A stretch of DNA of 43,050 nt, from assembly GCA_021833825.1 (NCBI GenBank), contig JAKBEL010000009.1, forward strand, positions 1-43,050, given 5' to 3'. Shown in pieces: positions 1 through 8,892 of the stretch. Source of the DNA: a bacterium. GTDB lineage: Bacteria; Babelota; Babeliae; Babelales; Vermiphilaceae. The translations under genes were made by a program, and so were the position numbers. Positions within the stretch are counted from its first letter, which is position 1; each line of letters opens with the position of its first letter. The notes under the pieces are model-generated. The model was not told the origin of the DNA. It did no database searches and saw nothing but the letters and a program-made list of their open reading frames with translations.

Positions 1-150
1 CGAAGCCCCATAACGCTATTCATTAATGTTTTCTCGGCATTAGCCGCTTATTCTTTCAGAAAAAATAAGCCTTCTATTTATAAAAATAGCTCTGAACTGG
101 TAATAGCTTAGATCGAACTCACGTTATTTTATTTATAATAAAGAGAATAA
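1..150. other. Window edge, no gene seen
   Basis: This stretch lies downstream of ileS and holds no convincing reading frame. A 7-bp hairpin (46-52 with 64-70, 11-base loop) is present, but no T-run follows it in the ileS direction, so I do not call it a terminator. Confidence 0.5.
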
Positions 151-2982
151 TTACCCAAAAACAACTTCAGAGCATCGCTGACAAAGATCTTGCCCCTGAT
201 GATTATTCACTTGCCATTGCCAACAGCGGGCACATTTTTCACCTTGAGCCTGTTCAATTGAGACATAAAGGCTATCTATCGAAGTCTTTACAAGATCACG
301 CACTTCGCTTTTTAATTCAATTTGTGACACAATTAAGAATTCTTTGAAAAAATCCTTAATACTTTGCTCACCCAATTGCTGAGAACATTTTTCAAACCAG
401 TTAAAATCTGACTGATTATGATCAAAAAAGATACTCACTCGGGCTTCAAGCGAATGTTTTATCTCTCCTCGCTCTCTTAACTGCTCAATAGATTTCAAAA
501 TTACAGACCGAACCTGCTTTAGCTGATCCCATATTTTTTCATAATCATTAATACAATCAGAGGTCAATCTATCAAGACTTACAAATTGCTGCAAATGAAT
601 CGATTTTTGTTTATTATGCTGATAATGATCTGATATCTGTTCTGCCGTAAATGACAATATTGGAGCCATAAGCCGCGTTAAAGTATCTAAGATATACCAA
701 CAAACTGTCTGCGCAGAACGACGCTTAAGACCATCTGACTTTTCAACATAGAGCCTATCTTTAATAATATCAAGATAAAAAGCGCTCAATTCAACGGCAC
801 TATAATCTGCAAGCATATGAAATATCTTATTAAAGTCCATTTTTTGATAAGCTTTTAAAATATCCTGATTAAGTATACACAATTTTTGTAAAGCATAAGC
901 ATCTATCATCATAAGTTCAGATGGCTCAACAGCATCTTTATTAATATCAAAATCATAAAGGTTAGAGAGCAAAAACCTAGCAGTATTACGAATCTTTCTA
1001 TAAACTTCTTTTACATTAACCATCAAGGTTTGAGAAACAACCGCATCTCCAGAAGTGTCGATACTTGATACCCATAGGCGCAAACCATCAGTTCCCAATT
1101 CTTTGATCATATCTTGAGGCGCAATCACATTGCCAATAGACTTGGACATTTTACGACCTTTTTCATCAACTGTAAAACCATGCGTCATAATCAATTTCAT
1201 TGCAGGCTCGTCCTTAAGAACCATACTTATAAGGAGAGAACTTTGAAACCACGCTCTATGTTGATCACTCCCTTCCAAATATATATCTGCAGGAAATGCT
1301 AACTGATCACCATGCAACAGAACAGCATAGAAACTGACCCCTGACTCAAACCATACATCTAATATATCCTGCTCTTTGCGCAACTCTTGCAATGGATATT
1401 TCTTAAAATCAAAATCTTTTGGTAAAAGATCTGCAATGTCTGCATTATCCCACCATTCAATACCCGACATTGAAACTTGTTGGGCAACTTTATCAACAAA
1501 TTCTCGTGATGTATATACATAATCTGTTTTGTCATGAATAATAGCTGGAATTGGAACCCCCCAGACACGTTGACGAGAAAGGCACCATTCAAGACGACCC
1601 TCTAAAGTAGCCTTTAATCTATTGATAGATTTTTCTGGTATCGTTGTAACATTAGCATCTATAGCATCTATAGTTCTTTTTTTCAGATCATGCTTTGAAA
1701 GATCACAAAACCATTGTTTAGTTGCACGGAAAATAAGCCCTTGATGGCAACGCCAACAATGTGGATATGAGTGAACAATGGTGCTCTTATGATACAATTT
1801 GCCAAGTTCTTGCAACCTACGCAAAACCCACCATTGACCTTCTGAGACAGGCACTCCTGCCAATGGTTCAGGCTTAATATCTTGAGTATAACGCCCGTCA
1901 CCAGTTATTGGTGAATAGATCTCTAATCTATTTTTAATACCAACTCCATAATCTTCTGGACCACAACCCGGAGCGCAATGAACAACAGCCGAACCATCCT
2001 CTAAAGATACTGTTTGATCTAAAATAATAGGGACTTCTAAATTATCAATAAAAGGGTGCTTAGCATATAAGCTTCCTGAAACAATTGCTCCAGTATTAAA
2101 TGTGCCAAGAATCTCTTTAGAAGCAGAAACAAGTCCAACAATCTGATCAGCAAGTTTTTCAGCTGTAATCACATATTTGCCACCAACATCAAGAACTACA
2201 TACTCCGCCTCTGGCTTTAAAAGCACAGCTCTATTCAATGGCAGTGTCCAAGGAGTTGTTGTCCAGACTACTAAATTGACCTCTTTGCCAACTAATGACG
2301 GAACAATTGCTTTAATTGCTTCTGACGACAAAGGAAATAGTGTATAGACTGATGGATCTTTACGATCATTATATTCAATTTCAGCAGCAGCGAGAACCGT
2401 CTGACATGAAGAACACCAAGGAACAGTTTTATTACTTCTCTCGATATAACCTTTTTCTATAAATATACCAAATGCTCTTAAAATTGATGCTTCATAAGAA
2501 TAGTCCATAGTCAAATAAGGATTCTGCCAATCCATTAAGACGCCGAGCTGCTTAAACTCTTCCCGTTGAATATCTATCCATTTTTGGGCATATGCACGAC
2601 AAGCTCTTTTAAGATCCGTTCTATTCAAACCTGGATGCTCTTGAGTAACTTTCAGCTCGATAGGCAGACCATGACAATCCCAACCAGGAGTAATCGGAAC
2701 CTGTTTGCCCAACATACGCTGTGATTTGCCCACAATATCTTTTAATATCTTATTAAGAGCATGACCTAAATGAATATTACCATTAGCATATGGTGGACCA
2801 TCATGCAAAATAAATTTCTTCTTACCCTCATGAGCAGAAAAAGATGCATGGTATAAATCCTCTTTATCCCATCGCTCAAGCATAGCCTTATCATCTTCCT
2901 TTGGATTTGCTCGAATAGGAAAATCGGTTTGAGGTAAGTTTAGTGTATCTTTGTAACTTTTTCCATCTTGATTTTGAGCCAT
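151..2982 (-). CDS. ileS: Isoleucyl-tRNA synthetase
   Basis: Charges tRNA-Ile with isoleucine in the cytoplasm, with editing of mischarged valine. The 943-aa protein has the normal class Ia length. The HIGH-type motif is HLGH at residues 71-74, preceded by DGPPYANGNI; KMSKS lies at 611-615; the editing domain sits between them. The C-terminus carries the four-Cys zinc ribbon (CARC ... CQRC) typical of the bacterial, E. coli-like form. The ATG start is supported by an AGGTGA ribosome site 7 bases upstream. It is transcribed divergently from murD across 82 bases, which contain no T-box leader. Confidence 0.97.
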   Translation of the reverse strand: MAQNQDGKSYKDTLNLPQTDFPIRANPKEDDKAMLERWDKEDLYHASFSAHEGKKKFILHDGPPYANGNIHLGHALNKILKDIVGKSQRMLGKQVPITPGWDCHGLPIELKVTQEHPGLNRTDLKRACRAYAQKWIDIQREEFKQLGVLMDWQNPYLTMDYSYEASILRAFGIFIEKGYIERSNKTVPWCSSCQTVLAAAEIEYNDRKDPSVYTLFPLSSEAIKAIVPSLVGKEVNLVVWTTTPWTLPLNRAVLLKPEAEYVVLDVGGKYVITAEKLADQIVGLVSASKEILGTFNTGAIVSGSLYAKHPFIDNLEVPIILDQTVSLEDGSAVVHCAPGCGPEDYGVGIKNRLEIYSPITGDGRYTQDIKPEPLAGVPVSEGQWWVLRRLQELGKLYHKSTIVHSYPHCWRCHQGLIFRATKQWFCDLSKHDLKKRTIDAIDANVTTIPEKSINRLKATLEGRLEWCLSRQRVWGVPIPAIIHDKTDYVYTSREFVDKVAQQVSMSGIEWWDNADIADLLPKDFDFKKYPLQELRKEQDILDVWFESGVSFYAVLLHGDQLAFPADIYLEGSDQHRAWFQSSLLISMVLKDEPAMKLIMTHGFTVDEKGRKMSKSIGNVIAPQDMIKELGTDGLRLWVSSIDTSGDAVVSQTLMVNVKEVYRKIRNTARFLLSNLYDFDINKDAVEPSELMMIDAYALQKLCILNQDILKAYQKMDFNKIFHMLADYSAVELSAFYLDIIKDRLYVEKSDGLKRRSAQTVCWYILDTLTRLMAPILSFTAEQISDHYQHNKQKSIHLQQFVSLDRLTSDCINDYEKIWDQLKQVRSVILKSIEQLRERGEIKHSLEARVSIFFDHNQSDFNWFEKCSQQLGEQSIKDFFKEFLIVSQIELKSEVRDLVKTSIDSLYVSIEQAQGEKCARCWQWQVNNHQGQDLCQRCSEVVFG

Positions 2983-3025
2983 AACAGTTCACCTATTTTC
3001 ATGCTATTGGTATATATACTAGATC

Positions 3026-3053
3026 AGTATAAAAGAAATAACATTTATTTCAA
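3026..3053 (-). promoter_or_regulatory. Predicted promoter of ileS
   Basis: Read on the minus strand, TTGAAA (3048-3053) and TATACT (3026-3031) are separated by 16 bases, close to the sigma-70 consensus, about 44 bases upstream of the ileS start. A weaker opposite-facing pair (TTGGTA, TATAAA at 3028-3033, spacing 15) overlaps it and could serve murD. Prediction from motif match only. Confidence 0.45.
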
Positions 3054-3064
3054 AGGAGCCTCCT

Positions 3065-4429
3065 ATGATCTCATTACAGGATAAAAAAATAGGCATCTGG
3101 GGCTTTGGCCTTGTAGGCAAATCAGCATTGTATTATACAACAAAAGAGGGTGCCAAATGCTCTATTTTTGATCAACGAGAACTGAATAAAGATGAACAGG
3201 ACTCAATAAAACAACAGCATGGCACCATCGAAAAGACCCTTGAACTTTTTTTGCATTCTAATGACTATATCCTTCCAAGCCCAGGTGTCGATATCTCATC
3301 ATATAAACAAAAACACTCTTTTATATGTGAGCTTGACCTATTTGCAAGCAAATGGCGTAAACCATCAATTGCCATTACCGGCTCAGTCGGCAAAACAACT
3401 GTAACAACCCTTATTTCAAAACTTCTTGCAAAAAGACTATCTGTTATAACGGCTGGCAATATTGGCACTCCCATGCTCTATACTATAGAGAGACAAGATG
3501 AGGCTGATATAGCTGTTATGGAACTTTCAAGCTGGCAACTTGAATATTCAAGTTATTACGCACCAGAGATTGCCATTATTACCAATCTTTACCCCAATCA
3601 TCTTGATCGTCACAAAACAATGGAAAACTATCTACTTGCCAAAGCGCATATCTGCAGATATCAAAATGAAGATCAGACCCTCATTGCACCACTCCAACTC
3701 CAACAACAGTTGCAATATCTATCTATTAGATCAAATTGCATATGGATCAGTCTTACAAGGCCAAAGACGCATTTTTTTAAATTATGTAGCAACATCCTTT
3801 TTCTTGACACCAAAAGGGTCATTTATTGGCATAATAAGACTGAAAAGATGATTATAGAGATCAACACATTGTCAAGATCTATTATGATCGAAAATTGGCT
3901 CTTTGCGCTTGCAACATTATTACAAATGCAACTACCAATGGAACTCACAGATGAATGCTCTTTACAAATTGAACATCGCATTGAAAAAGTTACAACCATT
4001 GATAAGTTGACCTTTTATAATGATTCTAAAGCAACAACCACTGAAGCAACCCTTGCCGCTTTAGAGCAATTTAAGAATGAAAAAATAATACTGTTTTTAG
4101 GCGGGCTGAGCAAAGGTGTTGATAGATCAACACTTATTGCACAATTACCAAACAATGTAATATCCATCGTCTGCTTTGGCAAAGAGGCTGACCAACTCAA
4201 AGAATACTGTGCCAATGCTAATCGCTCTGCCCAATCATTTTGCAATCTTGAAAAAGCGTTCATTTATGCGATAGAAAATAAAAAAGATGCTACAATAGCC
4301 CTGCTTTCACCATCCGGGTCAAGCTATGATCTGTATACTAATTATGAAGAGAGAGGAGAACACTTTAAGAGGCTGATTACTGGTGCTATCACCCCCCCCA
4401 GAAAACAGCTTGACAGTCTGAATATATAA
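3065..4429 (+). CDS. murD: UDP-N-acetylmuramoylalanine--D-glutamate ligase
   Basis: Adds D-glutamate to UDP-MurNAc-L-alanine, the second amino-acid step of peptidoglycan precursor synthesis, in the cytoplasm. The 454-aa protein has the three Mur-ligase domains: an N-terminal Rossmann-like domain (GFGLVGKSA near residue 13), a central ATPase domain with P-loop GSVGKTT at 106-112, and a C-terminal domain containing the MurD-type YNDSKATTTEATLAAL stretch, which separates it from MurC/E/F. AAAGGAGCC precedes the ATG. Followed by a small exported protein and ftsW, it is a remnant of the dcw order (murD-ftsW). Length is normal and no key residue appears missing. Confidence 0.95.
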   Translation: MISLQDKKIGIWGFGLVGKSALYYTTKEGAKCSIFDQRELNKDEQDSIKQQHGTIEKTLELFLHSNDYILPSPGVDISSYKQKHSFICELDLFASKWRKPSIAITGSVGKTTVTTLISKLLAKRLSVITAGNIGTPMLYTIERQDEADIAVMELSSWQLEYSSYYAPEIAIITNLYPNHLDRHKTMENYLLAKAHICRYQNEDQTLIAPLQLQQQLQYLSIRSNCIWISLTRPKTHFFKLCSNILFLDTKRVIYWHNKTEKMIIEINTLSRSIMIENWLFALATLLQMQLPMELTDECSLQIEHRIEKVTTIDKLTFYNDSKATTTEATLAALEQFKNEKIILFLGGLSKGVDRSTLIAQLPNNVISIVCFGKEADQLKEYCANANRSAQSFCNLEKAFIYAIENKKDATIALLSPSGSSYDLYTNYEERGEHFKRLITGAITPPRKQLDSLNI

Positions 4430-4438
4430 GTGTAATAT
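4410..4438 (+). promoter_or_regulatory. Predicted promoter inside the murD 3' end
   Basis: TTGACA (4410-4415), a 17-base spacer, and TAATAT (4433-4438) form a near-consensus sigma-70 promoter overlapping the last codons of murD. It would start transcription near 4445, so the exported-protein gene at 4481 can be expressed independently of murD. This also argues for the GTG start at 4481 rather than TTG at 4451. Confidence 0.5.
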
Positions 4439-4480
4439 TATATACTATAATTGCATAACTTAGTTTTAAAGGTGGTTATC

Positions 4481-5152
4481 GTGCATAAAATATTGTTCAG
4501 CATCCTCTTACTCTCAAATGTGAACCTATTCTCCCTCTGCCAGGAAGATGCCAATGGAAATAAAACCCTAGATTTACATACAACAATAGCCAGAGACTCT
4601 CACAATAATGAACAGAAAGCTAAAGGCTCTTATCTTCTATCAAAAGAGATAATTCTTTTAAAAATAGAAGAAATTATAGATGTATTCAAAAAAAATCCAC
4701 TCAGTGTTATAGCTCCTGTAGCAATTGCTGCCGCTTTTGTTTATTACATATATAATTACACTCCTTCACACTCAATAAAATTAAGACCAGAGATAGATAA
4801 TCTCAATCAAGCGTGTCTATGGGGAAACATTGAAGCAACAAAAAGATATCTACAACAGACACTCAACCCCTCAAAAATATCAGAAGCATTAACATATTTG
4901 ATTAATGGGGTCCCTCTCTGCAATCTTAATATGCATCATGTTGCTAACGATATTGCTCATCGAACAGAAATTTTCAGATTACTTCAAGAAGTTACTCCTC
5001 AAGGTAAAAATCTTATGGAAGTACAATTTAATAATAAAACTCCAAAAACCCTACTGCTTGAGGTATGTAAAGAATACTGCGCCCAAAATGATTTAGATAC
5101 AACTTGTCAGAGATACAAAGAATTCATAACCCTCTTAAATGGCTATCTCTAA
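4481..5152 (+). CDS. Exported membrane protein of unknown function with KxNP motif
   Basis: I do not recognise this 223-aa protein. I chose the GTG at 4481 because AAAGGTGG lies 5 bases upstream; an in-frame TTG at 4451 has no ribosome site. Residues 1-20 form a signal peptide ending at a Cys, though the lipobox is poor. A polar segment (21-68) leads to KKNP at 70-73, then a hydrophobic helix at about 75-93, and a C-terminal half rich in helices (94-223). Signal peptide plus one further helix would place the C-terminal half in the cytoplasm. It sits between murD and ftsW, so a role at the envelope is possible but unproven. Confidence 0.7.
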   Translation: MHKILFSILLLSNVNLFSLCQEDANGNKTLDLHTTIARDSHNNEQKAKGSYLLSKEIILLKIEEIIDVFKKNPLSVIAPVAIAAAFVYYIYNYTPSHSIKLRPEIDNLNQACLWGNIEATKRYLQQTLNPSKISEALTYLINGVPLCNLNMHHVANDIAHRTEIFRLLQEVTPQGKNLMEVQFNNKTPKTLLLEVCKEYCAQNDLDTTCQRYKEFITLLNGYL

Positions 5153-5323
5153 ATCAGCAGCAAAATTTTTACATCTAAACCCTGATTAATATAAGAACCC
5201 TATCCAAACCAAGTATATTAAGATCGCTCATGTTAAATTAATCATCTCTAGACAAAACAGAATGTAGCATCTGATAACTATTGACTCTCTGCTTCCTGCA
5301 ACACTACTATAAAAACAAAAAGT

Positions 5324-6421
5324 ATGTATCAAAAACATCGCATGCAAGCTCCCCCTTTTCTCTGGTTGTTTCTTGGCACAATCACAACATTACTCACTTG
5401 CGGCCTCATTTTTGTCTACTCAGCAAGTTCTGTTTATGCGCTTGAACGATTAGGCTGCGCTCACTATTATGCACAAAAACATATTATAGGGCTTATTCTC
5501 GGCTCCATATGCTTACTCATCATTTTGCAGCTACCCAAATTTTTTATCAAACAGATGGCCCCTTATGGATTTTTATTTAGCATATGCCTAACATCTTTAA
5601 CTAAAATTCCAATCCTATCACGAACTGTCTATGGATCAAGCAGATGGCTCCATTTCGGACCAATAACTTTTCAACCAAGCGAACTTTTAAAATATGCGTT
5701 TGTGATCTATCTAGCATATTTTTTATCAAAAAAAGAGCATCTTTATTCGCTTGACAGATCGATCTCATTTCTTATCATAGTTGTTATAACCAGCATTACT
5801 CTTCTATTACAACCTGATTTTGGCATGACAATAACCCTCTGCCTCACCGGCATCTTCATGGCCTTTATAGCTGGATTAAATATAAAACATCTTGGTATAA
5901 CTTTTTCAGGGCTCATTCCGATCGGCCTTATATTAATCTATATAAAACCGTACCGCTTTAAACGCATTATGACCTTTTTAGATCCATGGTCAGATCCACA
6001 AGGCGCTGGTTTTCAGATCATACAATCATTCATCGCCATTGGCTCTGGCAAATTCTGGGGAATTGGTATTGGACAATCAAAACAGAAATTTTTTTATCTA
6101 CCTATGCAACATACTGACTTTATATTCTCAATCATTGCAGAAGAGATAGGATTTGCAGGATCTTTTTTTATCATCACACTCCTTATATTAATGCTTTACA
6201 CCGGACTACGAATCGCCCTTAGGCAAGAGGATCTTTTTGCTCGTTACACAATGTATGGCTTTCTTATCCTATTATCACTACAAGCATCTATTAATATTGC
6301 TGTTGCAATCGGATTGGTACCAACTAAAGGATTAGGATTGCCATTTGTCAGTTATGGCAATAGCTCATTAGTAGCCACACTAGCAATGTTAGGAGTTGTC
6401 ATACGGCTCATCAAGCCTTAA
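5324..6421 (+). CDS. ftsW: FtsW/RodA-family peptidoglycan glycosyltransferase
   Basis: SEDS-family polytopic membrane protein that polymerises lipid II into glycan strands. The 365-aa sequence has about ten hydrophobic segments and the family landmarks: RWLHFGPITFQPSE at 107-120, QPDFG near 163-167, the catalytic-loop HTDFIF with the conserved Asp at about 265 followed by AEEIGF, and the C-terminal PTKGLGLPFVSYG. FtsW is preferred over RodA because murD is nearby, as in dcw clusters; the sequence alone does not separate them with certainty. No ribosome binding site precedes the ATG; an alternative ATG at 5342 also lacks one. Confidence 0.9.
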   Translation: MYQKHRMQAPPFLWLFLGTITTLLTCGLIFVYSASSVYALERLGCAHYYAQKHIIGLILGSICLLIILQLPKFFIKQMAPYGFLFSICLTSLTKIPILSRTVYGSSRWLHFGPITFQPSELLKYAFVIYLAYFLSKKEHLYSLDRSISFLIIVVITSITLLLQPDFGMTITLCLTGIFMAFIAGLNIKHLGITFSGLIPIGLILIYIKPYRFKRIMTFLDPWSDPQGAGFQIIQSFIAIGSGKFWGIGIGQSKQKFFYLPMQHTDFIFSIIAEEIGFAGSFFIITLLILMLYTGLRIALRQEDLFARYTMYGFLILLSLQASINIAVAIGLVPTKGLGLPFVSYGNSSLVATLAMLGVVIRLIKP

Positions 6422-6423
6422 AA

Positions 6424-7071
6424 TCAATCCAATCTAACAACACGAAAGAGTATTAATTTTTGACGATAAAAGAGATCTTCCAAAAATATCGATCTTGTTT
6501 CAGGATAATTACCTAAAAAATCAGAACTCTGCTCATAATAAATAGTTCTCCAATAATCTATATCTGTCGGAGGATTATTTTTAACCGTTGGATAAAACGA
6601 TTCATACAGACTCTTTTCTGAATAGGTATAATAACAATCACGCAGCACTCTATATTGGCGTTCCAATGTAGAGGGAAGATGAGAACGATCATTGGCTGAA
6701 AGCTTACTCCAAAACTCTCCCCATTCATCTTCATTTTTAAATCTTTTTAGAAACTGCTCATATTCATTAATTTTTAATGACATTAAGTATTGCAATTTAT
6801 TGCGTGTATCAAGTTTTAAAAATTCATTCTTAAAATATGCTTGATCATCTATACGATTTAATCGCTCAGCAAAAGTTAGCTGATCACTATTATTATTTTT
6901 AGTTATAATTTCTCGTATAATGGTAATCTGCCGCTTAGATGATTGTTGTTGCTCAGAAAAATCTTGTTGTTTTGACTCCTGCTTGGGCAATAATTGTTCA
7001 CAATGAGATTGCAATATATAAGATACGCAAAAAAAGATTAAAGCAGATTGAATAAATCTACGATGCTTCAC
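6424..7071 (-). CDS. Exported protein of unknown function, paralogue of the upstream gene
   Basis: The 215-aa product starts with GTG inside a GTGA overlap with the stop of the gene upstream (7068-7071), so translation is probably coupled. Residues 1-24 form a signal peptide; a Gln/Ser/Lys-rich linker follows to about residue 50. The rest is helical and alignable with the neighbour: both have E/QYExFL, a WG-x-x-W/R-x-KLS block, RxxLP, an RD pair and a WRN/WRT segment. Its 3' end lies 2 bases from the convergent ftsW stop. No known domain recognised. Confidence 0.75.
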   Translation of the reverse strand: MKHRRFIQSALIFFCVSYILQSHCEQLLPKQESKQQDFSEQQQSSKRQITIIREIITKNNNSDQLTFAERLNRIDDQAYFKNEFLKLDTRNKLQYLMSLKINEYEQFLKRFKNEDEWGEFWSKLSANDRSHLPSTLERQYRVLRDCYYTYSEKSLYESFYPTVKNNPPTDIDYWRTIYYEQSSDFLGNYPETRSIFLEDLFYRQKLILFRVVRLD

Positions 7072-7709
7072 GCCAACTCCTTCAATAACCTTAATTTTTT
7101 AGCCATAAATTGATTATGTAACCATTGCTCAAACCTTGCTTTTCTTATATTAATATGAACCGGTGCCCTTATCGACTCAAGTAACATTGCAGAGACATTC
7201 TCCAATGCAACATTACGCCACCAGAGCATATCAGCTGCTTTATCATGACGCTTTCCTTGAGTATGCCTTGTTGGATCACCACTTGCACAATCAGCCCAAG
7301 CGTCACGAATTGCAATCAATTGCGCAACTTTAGTAACGGGAAGTGCTCGTCGCTCAACTTCTGACAATTTTTGCCTCATCTGCCCCCATTGCTCTTCAGA
7401 AAAAGCGAACAAAAACCATTCATATTGTTCTATGGTCATCTCTTTAAGCACCATCCTCTTTGTCTGTAATGATAGCTGTACAAATATATTTAATACCTTC
7501 TCAGAAGGACCATCAACCAAGTGCTCTATAATTTTTTTTATAGGAAGCTCATTATAATTAGTATCATTAGTTATAGTCGCTCTCTGTTCAACTTGCATCA
7601 CCGGTATCTGTTTTTGGAGAGGTTTTGCATTCATTATTAAATGTTTTTGATCTGCTTGAGTCAAAAATGTCATACAGAGATAGAAAAATAGATGGTAATA
7701 GATCACCAT
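7068..7709 (-). CDS. Exported protein of unknown function, first of a paralogous pair
   Basis: The start is placed at ATG 7709 (213 aa), preceded by TTGGAGG at 4 bases; the longer frame from GTG 7724 would overlap its own ribosome site. Residues 1-19 form a signal peptide (hydrophobic, ending near TQA). The mature part is helical, with QYEWFL, EEQWGQM and LWWRN segments shared with the downstream gene, showing an old tandem duplication. The two genes overlap by 4 bases and form an operon. I recognise no catalytic motif. Confidence 0.75.
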   Translation of the reverse strand: MVIYYHLFFYLCMTFLTQADQKHLIMNAKPLQKQIPVMQVEQRATITNDTNYNELPIKKIIEHLVDGPSEKVLNIFVQLSLQTKRMVLKEMTIEQYEWFLFAFSEEQWGQMRQKLSEVERRALPVTKVAQLIAIRDAWADCASGDPTRHTQGKRHDKAADMLWWRNVALENVSAMLLESIRAPVHINIRKARFEQWLHNQFMAKKLRLLKELA

Positions 7710-7890
7710 AAGACCTCCAAGCACCTCCTATATCTTCACAAAATAACCTTCACATATTATCATAATAATATGACTTTATTCTAAAAAACAATCCTTTAAA
7801 AAATAACCCCTCTCTTAAAGAATTGCACAAAGTTTTTTTTTCTTTTAGACTTCATCAAACCATCCAACTCTTAACTCATGAGGAATTTAT

Positions 7891-8658
7891 ATGCTAGACA
7901 GAGAACAAAATCCACAACCTGCCACTATTGATCAAGAGCATCGCATAGATCCTTTAAAAGACGGTATCAGCAGCGTGACCCTTGTTCGTGCGTCTGGATC
8001 AGATATTGATGTAGTAAATGCTGCGCGCGTCTCATACGGCAAATATATAACACAGATGAGTGAGCGCGATGAAAAACTGATCCGTTTTTTAATGCAACAT
8101 AATCATACAAGCCCTTTTGAACACAATCAGCTATCATTTCGAATAAAAGCTCCTTTATATGTTGCCAGACAATGGATGCGTCATCGTATGAATTCATACA
8201 ATGAGATAAGTTATCGTTACGTAAAAGTACAAGATGAACATTATGTACCTAAATCGTGGCGCCTGCAAGATACAGTCAACAAGCAGTCCTCTGTTGGTGG
8301 TTTTCAAGATAATCAGGTTACAGAAATATATAACAATGCCATTAATCAGGCAATGCAAGCATATGAACAATTATTGGCTGCAGGAGTATGCCGAGAGCAG
8401 GCAAGAGGACTCATCCCAATGTGCACATATACAGAATTTATTTTTACATGCAATCTTCATTCATTGTGCCATTTTCTAAAACTCCGCTTGAGCAAAGGAG
8501 CTCAACATGAGATCAAATACTTTGCATATGCACTGCTTACATTAGCACTTCCACACTTTCCTGTCTCCCTTGGAGCATGGAAAGAGATCCATATGCCAGA
8601 ACTTGAAGCTTTTAATTTAGATGGACTAGAAACCGTTCTTGGCGATAATGCAAAGTAA
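7891..8658 (+). CDS. thyX: Flavin-dependent thymidylate synthase
   Basis: Makes dTMP from dUMP with methylene-tetrahydrofolate, NAD(P)H and FAD. The signature RHRx7S is exact: R97-H98-R99 then S107, within ARQWMRHRMNSYNEISYRY. The flanking HTSPFEH (72-78) and the C-terminal RGLIPMCTYTEF and LRLSKGAQHEI stretches also fit ThyX. Length 255 aa is usual. TGAGGAATTTAT precedes the ATG. It stands alone, divergent from the 7068 gene. ThyX in place of ThyA is common in small-genome bacteria; no thyA is in this window. Confidence 0.96.
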   Translation: MLDREQNPQPATIDQEHRIDPLKDGISSVTLVRASGSDIDVVNAARVSYGKYITQMSERDEKLIRFLMQHNHTSPFEHNQLSFRIKAPLYVARQWMRHRMNSYNEISYRYVKVQDEHYVPKSWRLQDTVNKQSSVGGFQDNQVTEIYNNAINQAMQAYEQLLAAGVCREQARGLIPMCTYTEFIFTCNLHSLCHFLKLRLSKGAQHEIKYFAYALLTLALPHFPVSLGAWKEIHMPELEAFNLDGLETVLGDNAK

Positions 8659-8704
8659 GTGAATTAACAATTTAACTTTTTTTGTGATTGATCGATTAAC
8701 TAAA

Positions 8705-8832
8705 TTCGCTCATCCTGAGGACCCTTTGTAGCTCGTAAAGCGCAAATGGGTATCAAAGGATTTTTATTATCACTCGAGTAACAATAATTGATCCTTCGAT
8801 ACCTCCCATCGGAGGTCCTCAGGATGAGCGAA
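8705..8832. repeat. Two-tier inverted repeat
   Basis: Outer arms of 19 bases (8705-8723 and 8814-8832, TTCGCTCATCCTGAGGACC and its complement) match perfectly. Inside them a second pair, GTATCAAAGGAT (8750-8761) and ATCCTTCGATAC (8791-8802), match at 11 of 12. A small hairpin ACCTCC-CATC-GGAGGT lies at 8801-8816. The whole could form a cruciform or a long RNA hairpin between thyX and the convergent pepA. A diverged relative with the same nested layout is at 22267-22444. Confidence 0.85.
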
Positions 8833-8892
8833 ATCTATTTCCAATATCGACATTATAATTCATCTAAAAATTGGTTCACATAACCTAAATCA

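Noticed and set aside
40-82. Terminator after ileS
   Set aside because: The 7-bp stem has an 11-base loop and no T-run on the ileS-sense strand.
2983-3064. T-box leader before ileS
   Set aside because: The 82-base gap is too short and lacks the T-box consensus and a terminator hairpin.
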